This document shows positions 12,525 to 26,000 of a stretch of 64,000 bases of DNA, one piece after another. The notes under the pieces are model-generated. The model was not told where the DNA came from and searched no databases. It saw only the letters and a list, made by a program, of their open reading frames with translations. Source of the stretch: Amoebidium appalachense (taxonomy: Eukaryota; Ichthyosporea); the NCBI GenBank assembly GCA_963693365.1, contig CAVNZM010000002.1, positions 13,516,001 to 13,580,000 of the forward strand, given 5' to 3'. The translations under genes and the position numbers were made by a program. Position 1 is the first letter of the stretch, and the number at the start of each line of letters is the position of its first letter.

Positions 12525-12940
12525 CCCCCCCCTCCACCTCCACTGCACCCCCGTTGTCGGCAGTTCGAAGAGGCGGTGTCTACAGAAATTGGAGACAAGA
12601 TATTATTCGTTTCATAAAAGTCAATTGCGTTGCATCCAGGCCTGCACTGACGGTATGCCGTTGAAAATATGTCAGGTCAGCGAAATAAGTTTCATGCCAG
12701 ATGTTTCACCATGCCCCGTCTCAAAAACAAAACGCCCCACGGTGCGGGAATGTTATAATTTTCCACTCACTGAAAATCACTACCAAACACTTTGATATGC
12801 ATATATTTGCCATTCAACTCCACACATATTTGACAACACCACACACAATAAATTCCGCTGCAATACTATGGCATAAAACATGACCGCCAGCATATTGTTT
12901 TGACTGTCTATTCGGAGCACATGTGTGTGAGTGCAATATA
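10843..12940. other. Intergenic region between the first gene and the small membrane protein gene
   Basis: Non-coding, with poly-C tracts (about 11506-11531, 11729-11751, 11847-11863, 12492-12521) and a C-rich block 11720-12000. TAAAGAAAGAAATACG (about 11378) resembles the AATAAAGAAAGAATGTACG 3' end of the UBE2D gene and could be a variant polyadenylation signal, but there is no AATAAA just downstream of 10842. No gene seen. Confidence 0.5.
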
Positions 12941-13177
12941 TCATTTTTTCACGTTTTTCTCTCCCTCGGCCTGCTGATACATGTATGCTCCCCCACCGAG
13001 TGCCGCAGCCACCACGGCACACATGATCCACGCCTGCTTGCGTGTGTAGGGCGGAAAGAACCCTCTCTGCACCGGAATTTTCGGCCCCACACCCGGGGCT
13101 GGGTTGCTGGCTGCCTTTCCTTCCCCCTTGCCAGACTCGGTGTGAACGGTGCGGAACGTTGTGTTTGTGGCTGTCAT
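12941..13177 (-). CDS. Small single-pass membrane protein, 78 aa, unknown family
   Basis: An intact frame of 78 codons plus stop. It has a hydrophilic N-terminal half rich in Gly/Lys/Ser/Pro, the motif PVQRGFFPPYTRKQAW, one hydrophobic helix (WIMCAVVAAALGGGAYMY) and a short charged tail ending KNVKK. The start chosen is the ATG at 13177, because composition upstream looks untranslated; in-frame upstream ATGs exist. Length, aromatic/proline motif before the helix and short tail recall small accessory subunits of the mitochondrial inner membrane, but I cannot assign a family. Intronless, unlike its neighbours. Confidence 0.45.
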   Translation of the reverse strand: MTATNTTFRTVHTESGKGEGKAASNPAPGVGPKIPVQRGFFPPYTRKQAWIMCAVVAAALGGGAYMYQQAEGEKNVKK

Positions 13178-14182
13178 GGTTTTGGCGGGTGTGTGGATAG
13201 GGAGTGAGGTGGCGGGTACAGTGATAAACAACATGTTGTGTGTACTGGGTGTGTGTCGTGCCGGAAATTTTAAAGCAGAAGCACGAAGAAAGAAAGATAA
13301 GAGGCTTTTTCTTCCCGAAATCAAAGTTGGGAGAATTAACGTACAGCCTGATAGGGGTGGTCTTTAAAGTCAACTTATTTACTCGGTGGCCGTTGGGAAA
13401 AGTATGTGCACAAAGATGGACATGTATCAAAGAAAGTGAGAAGGGAAAGCCTCTAAACGAAAAGAGCGTAAAAACAAATTCAACGCGAGTAGTGTTTAGC
13501 TTAGGATTCTTTTCGATTAGAAGACAAAAACCCTACAAAGAGGGAGAGGACTCGTATCTGCAGCTGTACCACCTGAAGTCAAGCGGAAATCATGGGGCCT
13601 GGGCTGGGTAAACTTAAGAATACAAGGATAACGTGTTTCTGGTTGTCATGCTGACACCATGGTTCCTTAGTACACAAGCATGTACAAAGGCAAAACAGGG
13701 TTTGGGGAGCTATTTTCGGAAGTTAACACACGTGACAGGTCCCGGGGCCCACGTGACATGTCCCCATACGCATGCAGCTCGCGGCATAGGCCCACATAAT
13801 GGATAAATGATTCTCGGATTCGATCCTCGCCTATGGCCCAACTTTCAAAGGCCACGCCAGAGCCATATGTCATATATATCCTTGATTGAATCGTCCTCAG
13901 TCGTATGCATGAGACTGGTTTGTGTACCGTGATGTTTGCAATTGGCGCGTGACGTCCGTGGTTTATGTACATGGACCGTCTACAATGCAGTCCACGAGCA
14001 CTGACCGGCCTCTTGAAGGCGTCACGTGTAGAACATGTACACTGGTCTCCTACTCAGGGACGTTTGGGAATGGCATGGCGTCCTCCCCCCCCCCCCCCCC
14101 CCTCCCCCCGGTTTTGTCTGCTAAACAAATCCCCTCCCCTGCCCCCCCCCCCCCCCCCGGCCAGCCCCCCCCCCCGGCCAGC

Positions 14183-14214
<32 letters not shown>

Positions 14215-14510
14215 CCTAGCTTAATCCCTCCCCCACGGCCGGGCCGGCCGGCCCCCCTGCCCAGCTACATGTACATGTCACCATATATATGGTCCCTCGG
14301 CCCGTGACAAGTATACGTAGGACTGTTCTGAACATGTACATGTGACAGTAAGTGTTGGCCCACACTATTAGTACATGATCACTGCTCTGCCTACCACAAC
14401 GGCAGGAAGTTTTGCTCCCCGGACCCCCCCCGGGGTGGGGGCCAAAGGCGAGGGTTCAAGGCAATATGAGGGAGTTGTGGTGGAGATATCGGTATCCGTT
14501 GTGGCCAAAA

Positions 14511-14551
<41 letters not shown>

Positions 14552-14576
14552 GGGGGGCTGTGATCGAGTCAGGTTG

Positions 14577-14580
<4 letters not shown>
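13178..14580. other. Unassigned intergenic DNA with poly-C and poly-G blocks
   Basis: Unique sequence without a supported gene to about 14080. Then come poly-C tracts (about 14088-14102, 14142-14158, 14180-14211) and a poly-G run (about 14511-14548) just before the tandem array. Confidence 0.5.
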
Positions 14581-14673
<93 letters not shown>

Positions 14674-15037
14674 CTCGAGCTCACTCTCTCATGATCACTG
14701 TCACTGACTCACTGTACATGTACAATGTACATGTCCAGCTGCTTTCACATGTATTACTGTACTGTGACATGTGCATAAACGTTAACTAAGATTATTTTTG
14801 CGTCCCAAAAAAATTCCCGCCAAAGATTATGTGTGCAGTGTCACTGGCGTGCACACTCATCGATTGTTTCAATATTTGCTCATTATCCATAATAATACAG
14901 TAAGAAAAGGTAGGAATATGTGTGCAATGGTCGATATTGTTTCTCAATTGATATTGACATCATACGGTATTTGAAAGCCTACAATGACACGCATGTCACC
15001 CCACTGCTCTCTCTCTCACTCGAGCTCACTCTTCCTC

Positions 15038-15118
<81 letters not shown>

Positions 15119-15185
15119 CTAGCGCGCTTTCTCTCTCTCTCTCTCTCTACTTCTCTCTCTCTCTCTCTCTCGAATTTTCTGTAGG

Positions 15186-15264
<79 letters not shown>

Positions 15265-15653
15265 GACTGACTCGAGCTCACTCTCTCATGATCACTGTCA
15301 TTGACTCACTGTACATGCACATGTACAATGTACATGTCCAGCCCCTGTCACATGTATTACTGTACTGTGACATGTGCATAAACGTACCCCTTAACTAAGA
15401 TTTTTTTTGCGTCCCAAAAAAAAATCCCGCCAAAGATTATGTGTGCAGTGTCACTGGCGTGCACACTCATCGATTGTTTCAACATTTGCTCATCATCTAT
15501 AATAAAACAGTAAAAAAAAGTAGGAATATGTGTGTAATAATCGATATTGTTTCTCACTTGACATTGACACCATATGATTTGAAAGCCTACAATGACACGC
15601 ATGTCACCCCACTGCCCTCTCTCTCACTCGAGCTCACTCTCTCACACTTCGTG

Positions 15654-15709
<56 letters not shown>

Positions 15710-16345
15710 CCCCCCCCCCCCCCCCCCCCTCTCCCCCCCCCCCCCCTCCCCAGCCCAGGTAGGTAGTATGATCACTGTCACTGACTCACTGTACATGTAC
15801 ATGTACATGTCCAGCTGCTGTCACATGTACGTATTACTGTACTGTGACATGTGCATAAATGTTAAGATTTTTAATTTGTGTCCCAAAAAAATTCCCGCCA
15901 AAGATTGTGTGTGCAGTGTCACTACGTACTGGCGTGCACACTCATCGATTGTTTCAATATTTGCTTATCATCCATAATAAAACAATAAAAAAAAGTAGGA
16001 ATGTGTGAATAAAACAATAAAAAAAAAGTAGGAATGTGTGTGCAATGGTCGATATTGTTTCTCAATTGATATTGACATAGGGGTAACCCTCCAAATCCAG
16101 ACGCCACCTCCAATTCGTGAAGCCATTGTATTGTATTATGACTATTTATTGTTAGTTCTATATATTTTTTACGCGCCGGTTATAAAAAAATATATATTTA
16201 TAGCCGGCACGAAAAAAATTATATAGAACTGAATAAAAATAGTCTTACTACAATACAGTGGCTTCACGAATTGGAGGTGGCGTCAAGATTTGGAGGGTTG
16301 CCCCTATTTGAAGCCTACAATGACACGGATGTCACCCCGCTGCCC
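14581..16345. repeat. Three-copy tandem array with (TC)n and (AC)n tracts
   Basis: A ~330-bp core occurs three times, starting at 14691, 15288 and 15768 with ATGATCACTGTCA. It runs through TGTACATG palindromes, CCCGCCAAAGATT and CATCGATTGTTTCAA to GCCTACAATGACAC. Between cores lie (TC)n (14581-14665, 15046-15117, 15655-15706), (AC)n (15187-15262) and poly-C. Copy 3 holds a local duplication of an AAAGTAGGAATGTGTG segment and is split by the palindromic element at 16080-16304. No coding frame. Confidence 0.9.
16080..16304. mobile_element. 225-bp fully palindromic MITE-like element with TA target duplication
   Basis: The element starts GGGTAACCCTCCAAATC and ends with its near-complement GATTTGGAGGGTTGCCCC. 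The arms stay complementary almost to the centre (CGCGCCGGTTATAAA / TTTATAGCCGGCACG), so the whole element can fold as one long hairpin. TA dinucleotides flank both ends (16078-16079 and 16305-16306). Array copies 1 and 2 give the uninterrupted site context (TTGA..ATTTGAA). TA duplication and perfect palindromy are typical of Tc1/mariner-type MITEs. It encodes nothing and would need a transposase in trans. Confidence 0.85.
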
Positions 16346-17290
16346 TGGCCTGGCCAGCGCATTGCCTGACGGCGCGTACGAGTAAGAATCAGCTATTTTG
16401 GCAGGTGAGAAACCATATATGGTTAATGCTGCCCTCGGGAAGAATTGGACCGAGCTCCTCGCCTGTCAGTCTTTTCCCCCAAGACCAATGCCCCCCCCCC
16501 CCCGAGCCCAACCCCTTGCAGCACCTAAAAAACCAAGAAAAAAACATAACATATGTACGCACACATGTGCCAACGGGCACGCACATGCACAGTGTGACAC
16601 GCACACACCCACCCACCCACCCACACTCCCTGCCCCAATCCATGCATGTGTATCACCCAAGAACACCCACCTGGCCCTTCGAAGATCCGACAACCACCTT
16701 CGATCACGCATCCACACCACACACACACACAAACACACACCCTAGACTCCGAGGCACGCGGCTTTCCACTCCTTACAGCAGCTGCTACACGCACACTGAA
16801 ATTTTAAAATCTTGAGATTTCCATACACTTTTATGCTGCAGCAGGTGCCACATGTGAAGCTCAATTTTTTGATTGATTTATGAAGTTTACTGGTTCAAGG
16901 TGGGCCCAGCCCAGCCTCGCTTTTTGAATAATACTGCAATTTGACATTGTTGATGGCTAAGTGTTCCAATTCAGAATCCAATGGAAACAAAAAGAATAAC
17001 ACTAGTTCATGTGTGTGTGTGTATGTATTGGCGTGGTGGCCTCTTGTGCATACATGCAACACACCCGGCAATTTTGGCGGGTGTGTATGGGTACAATACC
17101 CTAAGGAAATTTGAAGCAAACCATAGCATTCAGTGGCATACCCTAAAAATACAAATACTCGAAAATAGAAAAAAGAAAGGAAAAAGTGTGGCATAATCGC
17201 CGACACCTTGTAAAGAAGGGGAACAGTGGGGCGGGGGGAGGGGGGGGGGGGGGAACGGAAGCAAGCATGTGTCTCCTTGTTGTCGACTCC
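16346..17290. other. Intergenic DNA downstream of OLA1
   Basis: Mixed unique and CA-rich sequence with short poly-C (about 16491-16504) and poly-G (about 17238-17254) tracts. No supported gene. This is the 3' flank of the minus-strand OLA1 gene; I see no AATAAA on that strand close to the stop. Confidence 0.5.
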
Positions 17291-17323
17291 TTACTTCTTC
17301 TTTGCTTGTGTGGTGACGTTGAA
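17291..17323 (-). CDS. OLA1: OLA1 terminal mini-exon ([14 protein letters not shown])
   Basis: A 33-nt exon found by searching for the conserved C terminus. A TATGCAG acceptor is followed by codons for [10 protein letters not shown] and TAA, matching the animal OLA1 tail pattern FNxxxQxKKK after IIFFK. It is separated from exon 13 by a 536-bp intron full of poly-A/poly-C and CAA repeats. Confidence 0.85.
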   Translation of the reverse strand, partial: FNVTTQAKKK

Positions 17324-17730
17324 CTGCATAGACACGTGCACATGTCAGTAAGGGGAAACATTATATGGTGGGCACACACACACACACACACACGGCGTAT
17401 GCCCAGATATTGGTGCCGACTAGCTGAGTGACATGCACACTCCATCACATGAACACTTAACGGACAGTGTTGGGCATGTGCATGTGGCCAGAGGGGGGGG
17501 GGGGTAAGGAGCGAAAATATGCTGCCTGTGTGATATATGCCGAGAGGACGAAAACAAATCAAAGTAATACTTCTCGTCCACCCTTCCAATTCACAGCTTA
17601 CCTCCCCCCTTGCAACCTAAATCTTCCCCTCCAAATACCAAACAATCAAGAAAAGACACGGAATGTAACCCCCCCCCCCCCCCCCCCCCCTCCCCCTTCA
17701 AAAAAAACAAAACAACAACAACAACAACAA

Positions 17731-17773
<43 letters not shown>

Positions 17774-17818
17774 AACCCACACATAGCAAATAGAATTCAA
17801 ACCACATCCCCCCCCCCC

Positions 17819-17849
<31 letters not shown>

Positions 17850-18014
17850 ACACACGCACCTTGAAGAAGATGATGTCACCGTCATGCACGATGTAGTTTT
17901 TGCCCTGCTGCTGGTATTTGCCTGCTGCCTTGACTGCTGCCTCACTGCCAAGCTCCTTGTAGTCGTCAAATTTCATCACTGCAACCCCCCACACAGTCAG
18001 AATTACTCCCAGAG

Positions 18015-18055
<41 letters not shown>

Positions 18056-18251
18056 AAAAAAAAAAAAACGCCCAACGCATGCATCATCAACACCATTGCT
18101 AGACACACATTCCTTCGCCTCACCTCCGCCACAAAAGAAGCCTAAAACAAAATCTATACACATGCTCAAACTCATGCGTGGTAACTAGACCTGGTGAAAA
18201 CAAAGTAAACATGTAACCCCCCCCCCCCCCCCCCCCCCTTCCCCCCTTCCC

Positions 18252-18282
<31 letters not shown>

Positions 18283-19677
18283 CACACACGCACACACAAA
18301 AAAAAAAACCAAAAAAAACAAAAAACCCCACACACCTTCAGCCATAATGAAGCCCCTCTCGAAATCGGTGTGGATCTTTCCTGCTGCTTCGGGGGCCTTG
18401 TCACCGACCTGTGCACACACAAAGATTAGCGATAGTGTTCTATTTGGCAAAAGTCGATTAAATTCACGCCTATTTAGTTTGTGTGTAGTATGAAGGGACA
18501 AAGGCTATAGGGTAGTCATTAAGAAACATTAAACCATGCGCATGTCATGACAGTCCGACCCAGTTATCCCCCCCTCCCCTCCCTCCCCCCTCCTTTTCTC
18601 TTCCGTTCTTCCAGTCACTCTGCACAGCCCGCCATCTCTGACTATCCCAAAGATACTCAATTTAGCATCCATGTTACCCCCCCCCCCCCCCCCCCCCCCA
18701 CCACCCTTTTTATAAGAAAGGGAAAAAAAAAAGAAGAAAAAAAGAAAAAAAGAAAAAAAAAAAAAAGAAAAAAAAAAAAAGGTATTCACGTACCCTGATG
18801 GTCCATGCACGGACCTCGTCCTCGCCAGCCGTGAAGAAGTACTGGAGATTAAGGCCCTTGAATGCGGCCTTGATGATCTTGGGCAGCGCACTCTGGCAGC
18901 TGTTGGCCTTGCAGTATTCCGCTGCCTTCTCCGCTCCCATGTCGAACAGCTGAGGTATAAAGAAGAAAGAGGGTTGGTTGGGTTAGTTGGGTATACATGC
19001 AAGTTAATAAAGTTAACACACACACACACACACATGTCACAAAGATAGATTAAGGAGAATTAATAAAGAGAATATTAGTTGGGCTAGGTGTGAGGGCAAG
19101 GTAAAAAGACAATTCATAGATGTCGGATTGCCGAGAAGCAAAAAGGGGAGGCAAATTGGTTGGATTATTTGTGTGTAGTCACATGGGCAAGTTAGAATTT
19201 AAAGGGTTGGATCCTAGGCTGGGTCACTTATGTGTAAGTGAATGAGACATGGTAGGGTGTTATAGAACAGTAAAGGAGAGGAAGACGGAAGAAAGATGAG
19301 GACACCGTTCATGAGGGAAAGAGATGTGTCGGCAGGGTGTCACACCCTGCTTACAGGTGTTCTGAAGAAGGTGGAGGGGCGGGGGAGGGAGGGGGGCAAT
19401 GGCACATAACAATCATACAAACAGGGAAGAAAAAAAAATCTCCTTCCATTGTCACAAGCTTATTACCAAGTCAGTTGCTTGGCGCAGCCCCAAGTAGCAC
19501 CCAGCCCAAAAAAAATACACTTGTGGTGTACAACTTTCAGACCCCCCCCCCCCCCCCCCCCCCCCCCCGGTTCTACTTTCTCTAACCTCCCCCCTGGAGC
19601 ATAAACACACAAACACGCACAAAAGCACACATACACCCAACCAGCACAGGTGGAACGCTGTGCTGGTTATGTGCGTA

Positions 19678-19724
<47 letters not shown>

Positions 19725-19832
19725 ACGCTCGTGCCTGTGCCTCTATCCCACCTTCTGCTCGAGCTCGCCGCTCCACGGGATGATGAGGTCACCCACATTC
19801 CTCGAGTCAATATACTCCTTGATCTTGGGCAG

Positions 19833-19890
<58 letters not shown>

Positions 19891-20789
19891 GGGGGGGGGG
19901 GGGGAGTTTAGGTACACGGTGGTTACCCGAATGTTTCGATGACATGTAACACCACCCACAGATTTGTTTATATCCACACACAATGAAGCATGCACCAACC
20001 CAAAATGGATTGGAATACCATCTCTATGCATGCCCAACCACTGAGAACGAAAAATCTAAAGATACAAAGAGAGAGAGCAGAGCAGGAGGAGGAGAAGCGG
20101 GGCGTGGAGGAATGTGGGAAAAGGAGTGTGGTCTTCTTTCCTAAAGAGCCTCGTTTCGTTAAACGTTTGATTATACACACACACAGGCACCCACACACAC
20201 ACACACAAACGAGCACAGACATGCAAATACAATCACGTGCAACGTGCTTACACATACACACACGGACGAGCAAATAACACCCACCCACCCACCCACCCAC
20301 ACACGTGCACACACCACTTGTTCTTCTTCTTAATGTAATCGGACTCAGTCAGGTTGACCAGGTAGATGACCGGCTTGGACGTCAGCAGAAGCAACGAATT
20401 GAGCACCTCGATCTGTGCACACACCCACCGCTCAGTTTGTGTGCAACATTGCATGTTCTTGTGCACCCACCCAGAGCTCGGTTTGTCTGCATTATTGCAT
20501 ATCCGTGTGCACCCACCCAGCGCTCAGTTTGTGTGCAATACTGCATATCATTATTTGCTCCAGCCCCCTACAACTGGCTTCCCCAGTATTCTCAACATCA
20601 AGTTAAAAAGAAAAGAGTTAATCTTATGGAAATTTCTTCCATCCGCACCTATCTTACTCTCTCATTAGTTAGAATCTTTGCCTACCTTCCTTTTTTTTTG
20701 TTCTTATTCATAGACGATGGGAATACCCAAGTCGGCAGCTAAAAAAGAAAACCTTGAAATAGCGACGAGAGTTGGGGTTGGGGTTGGCG

Positions 20790-20822
<33 letters not shown>

Positions 20823-21477
20823 GGGGGGAGAGAAAAGCAGAGAGAGATAGGGAAAAAAAGCGAGAGAGAGACATAAATAGTGTGTAGGCAAGTGTGTACA
20901 TGTGCAGTGATCTAAGTCTTGGGGGGATCACAGGGCAGACATGATGAAATGAGCGATGAGAACGGGCTGTGCATGGGGCGGGTTGGTATGTGGGCGTGCG
21001 TGTGGGAGCATGGCTGATGGAATTGAGTGCGTACAACCCCCCTCCCCCCCCCCTCCGAGCCGGATCCTGTGCACAACGCAAAGTACCAGAAAACACATCC
21101 AAAAAAAGCAAGCCAAAGTACACAGCGTGTCACGCAGACACATGCAAAAATGGTAGGAAGATGTGTGTGTGTGTGTGTGTGTGTGTGGGTAGGGGGGGGG
21201 GGGGGGGGGGGGGATGTGTACCTCTGCATTGTTCCATGTGCCCGACCGCACATCCTTCTTCTCTGTCTCCAGCCACGTCTCAACCTTCTTCATAATTTCC
21301 TGAAGAACCCCCACACATGTCAACATAAGAACCACAAGCTGCTAACCCCTCTCCCCAAAACACACACACGAACACAGGCTTGCTCCCCCCCCCCCCCCCC
21401 CCCCCCCCGCGCGTAAATCACACACGACTGCCCCTCTATCCTAAACACACACACACCCCGACGAAATCAGGCTGGCT

Positions 21478-21527
<50 letters not shown>

Positions 21528-21802
21528 CCGCCCCACCCACCCACCCACCCAGCCACACATTGCCACCACTAAGACTATCTCCACACATCCTTGCTTACAG
21601 ACCATCCTCGTTTCCCGTTCAAGCATGGTAATCTCTTTCACATCTGACCGAATGTATCCCCCCCCCCACCACACACACACACACACCACCACCCTCACAA
21701 CGAACTTTAGGAGGGATGGCATCTCAAATGCAAATCAAGCAAATGGCTTCACAGTAGGTCCTAATGCCTCTATGTGATTCCCTATATGTTCCCACATATG
21801 CC

Positions 21803-21857
<55 letters not shown>

Positions 21858-22973
21858 GTTTCTTGTGCCGGTGTTTGTACGCGTGTGTAGGGGTGGGTGT
21901 TCAAGCGCGATGCTTGTGATTGTAACTAGTAACCGCGTGTGTGCATGCACATGCGCAAGCAGGTGCGGATATTTATAGATGCATGAGTGCATCACGTGCA
22001 CAGATGTGTGTGTGTGTGCCTGTGTGTGTGTGCAAGCATGTGTCCTCAACATAACATCCAAGTGTAGGTGTGTGCGTGCTCCACATGCACAGATGTGTGC
22101 AACACGTGTGATTGTGCATTGTTGTATGTGTGGTGCACACACCACAGTCCTTTACACTTACAAACTCAGCAAGGGCCTTCTTGTCAGATTTGTCTCTCTT
22201 GACGATCTTCTCCTTAGCCTCGATAAACTTCTTCAGTTGGTCCTGAATCACGAAAAAATACTCACTCAGTCCACTGCCCACAACATCCTGCAACCCCCCC
22301 CCCCCCCCCCCCCCCCCCCCCACACACACACCATCACCACCACCCACCCGTGGGCCACAACCTGCACTATACCCCCCCTTCCCCCCCCCCCCCCCCCCCT
22401 CTCCGCCTTCCCCCCCTCCCCGTTCTCCCCTGGAGCCAACTCTTTGTTTTCTTTCTCCGTTCCCAGCTTTCACCCTAACTCTCCTTCCCTTTCATCTCAA
22501 GAATAAACATGTCCCAGCCCTCCCCCTCCCCCCTCCCCACCCCCAACACACACACACTCCTGCCACACAACCTCCCCCCCCCCCCCCCCCCAAACAACCA
22601 CCCACCGACACGAATCCACCAACCAACACCCACGTAGCACCCATCTCTTCCTATCGACCGGCACCCATGCTCCACCCACCGATCCCCTCCCTCCCCCCCC
22701 CCCCCCCCCGGATCATCCCCCCACCCCTCCCCCCTTAACGCCTTGCCAGGAAAAAGCAAAAAACCAAACACACACACACACACATACTGCACCCAGTCAG
22801 CCATTCTCCACTTTCCCGTACACACGGCCAAGGAAGCTACAGACACAAACACAACAATCATCCCTTGTCCCACCTTGGTAGCAATCCCACATCTAATCTG
22901 GTATCACCACACATCCACACACAACCCAACACCACATATCCCCCCCGACCTCCCCCCTGCCCCCTCCCTCCCC

Positions 22974-23014
<41 letters not shown>

Positions 23015-26000
23015 ACATCCTTCAGGCGCAGCTCCTCATGGATGGTCTCCATATCTCTAACAGGGTCGACCTCACCGTCCACGTGGGTGACGTCTTTGCT
23101 GTCAAATGCGCCTATGTGCGGTCAAGGAAAATATGCGGTGCAGGGTGTATGCTGCAAAGACTAAACATGTAGAAATGAGCATGCGCTCGGCAGTGCAACA
23201 CAGTTGGCAATTTGAAACACATAACATGCCCCCTCCCCACCCGCCCCCTCCCCTTCCCCCCACTAACACAGACACTCCCAAAATCGTCGTGTAATATCTC
23301 ACACCTATGGCCTGCAGAACCATCCGCCCATGTGACCAACCCCATTAACCCCCCCCCCCCCCTCCCCCCCTCCCCCCACCACCACACGCACACACTATAC
23401 CCTCCCCCTCCAACATACACACACATACATGACACATGTCCACTCCACACATACCAGCACCACTGACAGCCTCAGTCCCCAAAAACAAAAACAAAAAGAT
23501 ATTTTTTCTTCGTTTTTTTGGATACGGACCATGTGGAGAATGCCATCCACACCGCTGATGTGCGACAAGAAAGCGTTGCCCAGACCGGCACCCTCGCTTG
23601 CGCCCTGCCCCAGAGAAAGTCAGTACAACACCCGTTGGTTCAATTTTTGTTTTTCGTTCACCTGAGTGTCCCCAGGCAACGTCAGCACTACACCCTTTAC
23701 TTTTCCCTACTTGGTTGTTCAGTCACCTGCAACGGGTTCCTATTTATACGAAACATACATAAAGAAGCTATTTATCAATTGATTTTCGCGTGCATGGATT
23801 GCTTTAACAACATTCACAGCTCTGTGACTTTCTCTAGAGAGGTGCAAAAAGGGGCAAGAGGGAAGTGGGGGTGAAGGTCTGTGTGTGTGTGGGGGGGGGG
23901 GGGGGAGGGAGATGAGGGGGAGGGGGAGGAGGGAAGGGAGGGTAAAACGGAGACGGTAGTCGACATTCAGCAAGAAGTTTGAGAGTTTGAGGAGAGGTTG
24001 GAGGGGGGGGAGAGGGGGGGGGGGGGGTTTGAATGCGTCAAAAAGTACGAAGTACACAAGAACAAACGGATAACACAATGCAGAATGCAAGCCATACATA
24101 AACAGTATGCAAAATAAGCAGAGCCCATCCTCAGGGGGGGCCACCCCATCATCCACAGTACCCGAGTTTCGACCTATTCACCTCGTTAACGAAACCCAAC
24201 TCAGATGCTGTTTCACTTGAACATGGGTAGGTCACCCGTCTTGATCAGAGACGAGCAGGGTTGCTTATGCAGGCAAGGGCAGTGGGAAAGGCCGGGGGTT
24301 AAAGTTGCAGCAGTAAGCAGAAGCAAGAAAAATATAGAAGGGGAGGACAGTCAGGAACCCCCAGACGATTGCATTGCCTGCGAATCGAACATGGAAAAGG
24401 CAGTGTATATTGTTAACTGTGCCATGTGCTGGGTCATTCTAACAAAAGGCAGGCACTTGCAACTACACACACATGGGATTTCTCAATGGGGGTTCCTGTG
24501 TGTGTGTGGTGTGTGCGTGTGTGCATGTGCATGTGCACATGTCCGTGTGTGTGTGTGTGTGCACGGGCTCCAAACCCACCTTGACCAGGCCGGCAATATC
24601 TACTACGTTCAAAAAGGCCGGCACCTTGGATGCTGGCTGAAGGGCAAATTGTTACGTCAATATATACCCCTCAGCCCACAAAACATTCAACCCCCCCCCC
24701 CCCCCAAAAAAAAAAGCACCTTGACCCTCTGGGTACCACACAAAACACACACACACACACACACGCAAACACTAACATACACCCATACAACAACCCCCCC
24801 CCTCCTTCACCTGAAAGCTCATTCAAAGACGGTGTTTGCATTTCAATCCGAAGTCACGTGGTATGTGTATCAGAATCAAGTAGATTACTATATTTGGCTC
24901 ATATCATGAAATGCTATTTCATTGGTGCTCTACGTACCTTCCAGTGCTCGACCAGCCAATCAAATCGCTCATCTGGCACGGGGCACCTGCTCTCGTTGGG
25001 GTCTGTGGGTGCCGGAGGGGGGGGGGGGGGGGGAAGGGAGGTTAGAATGTGTAATGGAATACGATGTACAAAATCACAACGGGCAGCACAATGCAAAGTG
25101 TAAACCAAGCAAAAAGAGTATGCATAATGCGTAGAGTCCATCCTCCGGAGGGCGGGGGGAAGGGGGGGGGGGGTATGTGTGTGTGTGTGTATGTATTGAC
25201 GGAGGGTGTTTCTGATACATGGGTGTGTATGTGTTTCGTGTCTGGGTGCAAGTTTGTGTGATGGATGGTAGTGGTGTGTGTGTGTCAGGGGCGAGGGGGG
25301 GGGGGGCCAGATTGCGGTGCACAGTACATTGTACGAGCACATTACATACGTTCACACACAGGGGATGGGGGGATGGGGGGAGGGCGGTGAGAACGACGTT
25401 TGAAGAGAGGGATATGGGTAAGGGCAAGTGTCATGGGACAAGCAATGGTGGCCCCCATGCACAAAACCATCACATTACAGAACTAGTCTCACTTTAGATA
25501 GATTTACACAGCCCCCTATATAGGTCCAACCCAAGTTCCTGCCAGTGTAGCATACGCGTACGCACACAGAGACACTAACCCCAGAACGAGCACACACAGA
25601 CACACAAGAAAAAAACCCACCGATGGTGCAGAAGGGGTAGTTCTCAGCAGCAGCCGACTGCTGGCACAGAACGTTGAAGAATGTCGATTTTCTGCGTGGG
25701 AAATTGAGGCAAGAGTGGAATCGAGGGGGGGGGGGGGGGAGGGAAGGAAGGGAGGAGTTTTTTTTGTTTTTTTTGGTTTGGTGGGGGGGGGGGGGGGGGG
25801 GGGGGGGGGAGGGGGGGAGGGAGGGTGGTCAGAGTCCACCCCGGGAATGCCCATGGCAGTAACACACCACAGAAAAGTATAAACACCCCATCACAGGCAC
25901 CGGCCTGGGTGAAAATCATTGTCCCGGGCTCCTTTCTCCCCCCTCCCTCCCCCCCCCCCCCCCCCCCCCCAAAATGTCCTACCGGTTCCCCCCCCGGTCT

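Noticed and set aside
13801-13875. Possible tRNA on the minus strand (GATCGAATCC resembling a B box)
   Set aside because: No A box at a proper distance and no cloverleaf could be drawn.
14581-15262. CRISPR-like or telomeric array
   Set aside because: Repeats are dinucleotide runs and three long tandem cores, with no regular short direct repeats and unique spacers and no telomeric motif.
24205-24909. 234-codon open frame on the plus strand
   Set aside because: It is antisense to OLA1 exon 4 and introns, runs through CA/GT repeats and shows no domain. Treated as chance.
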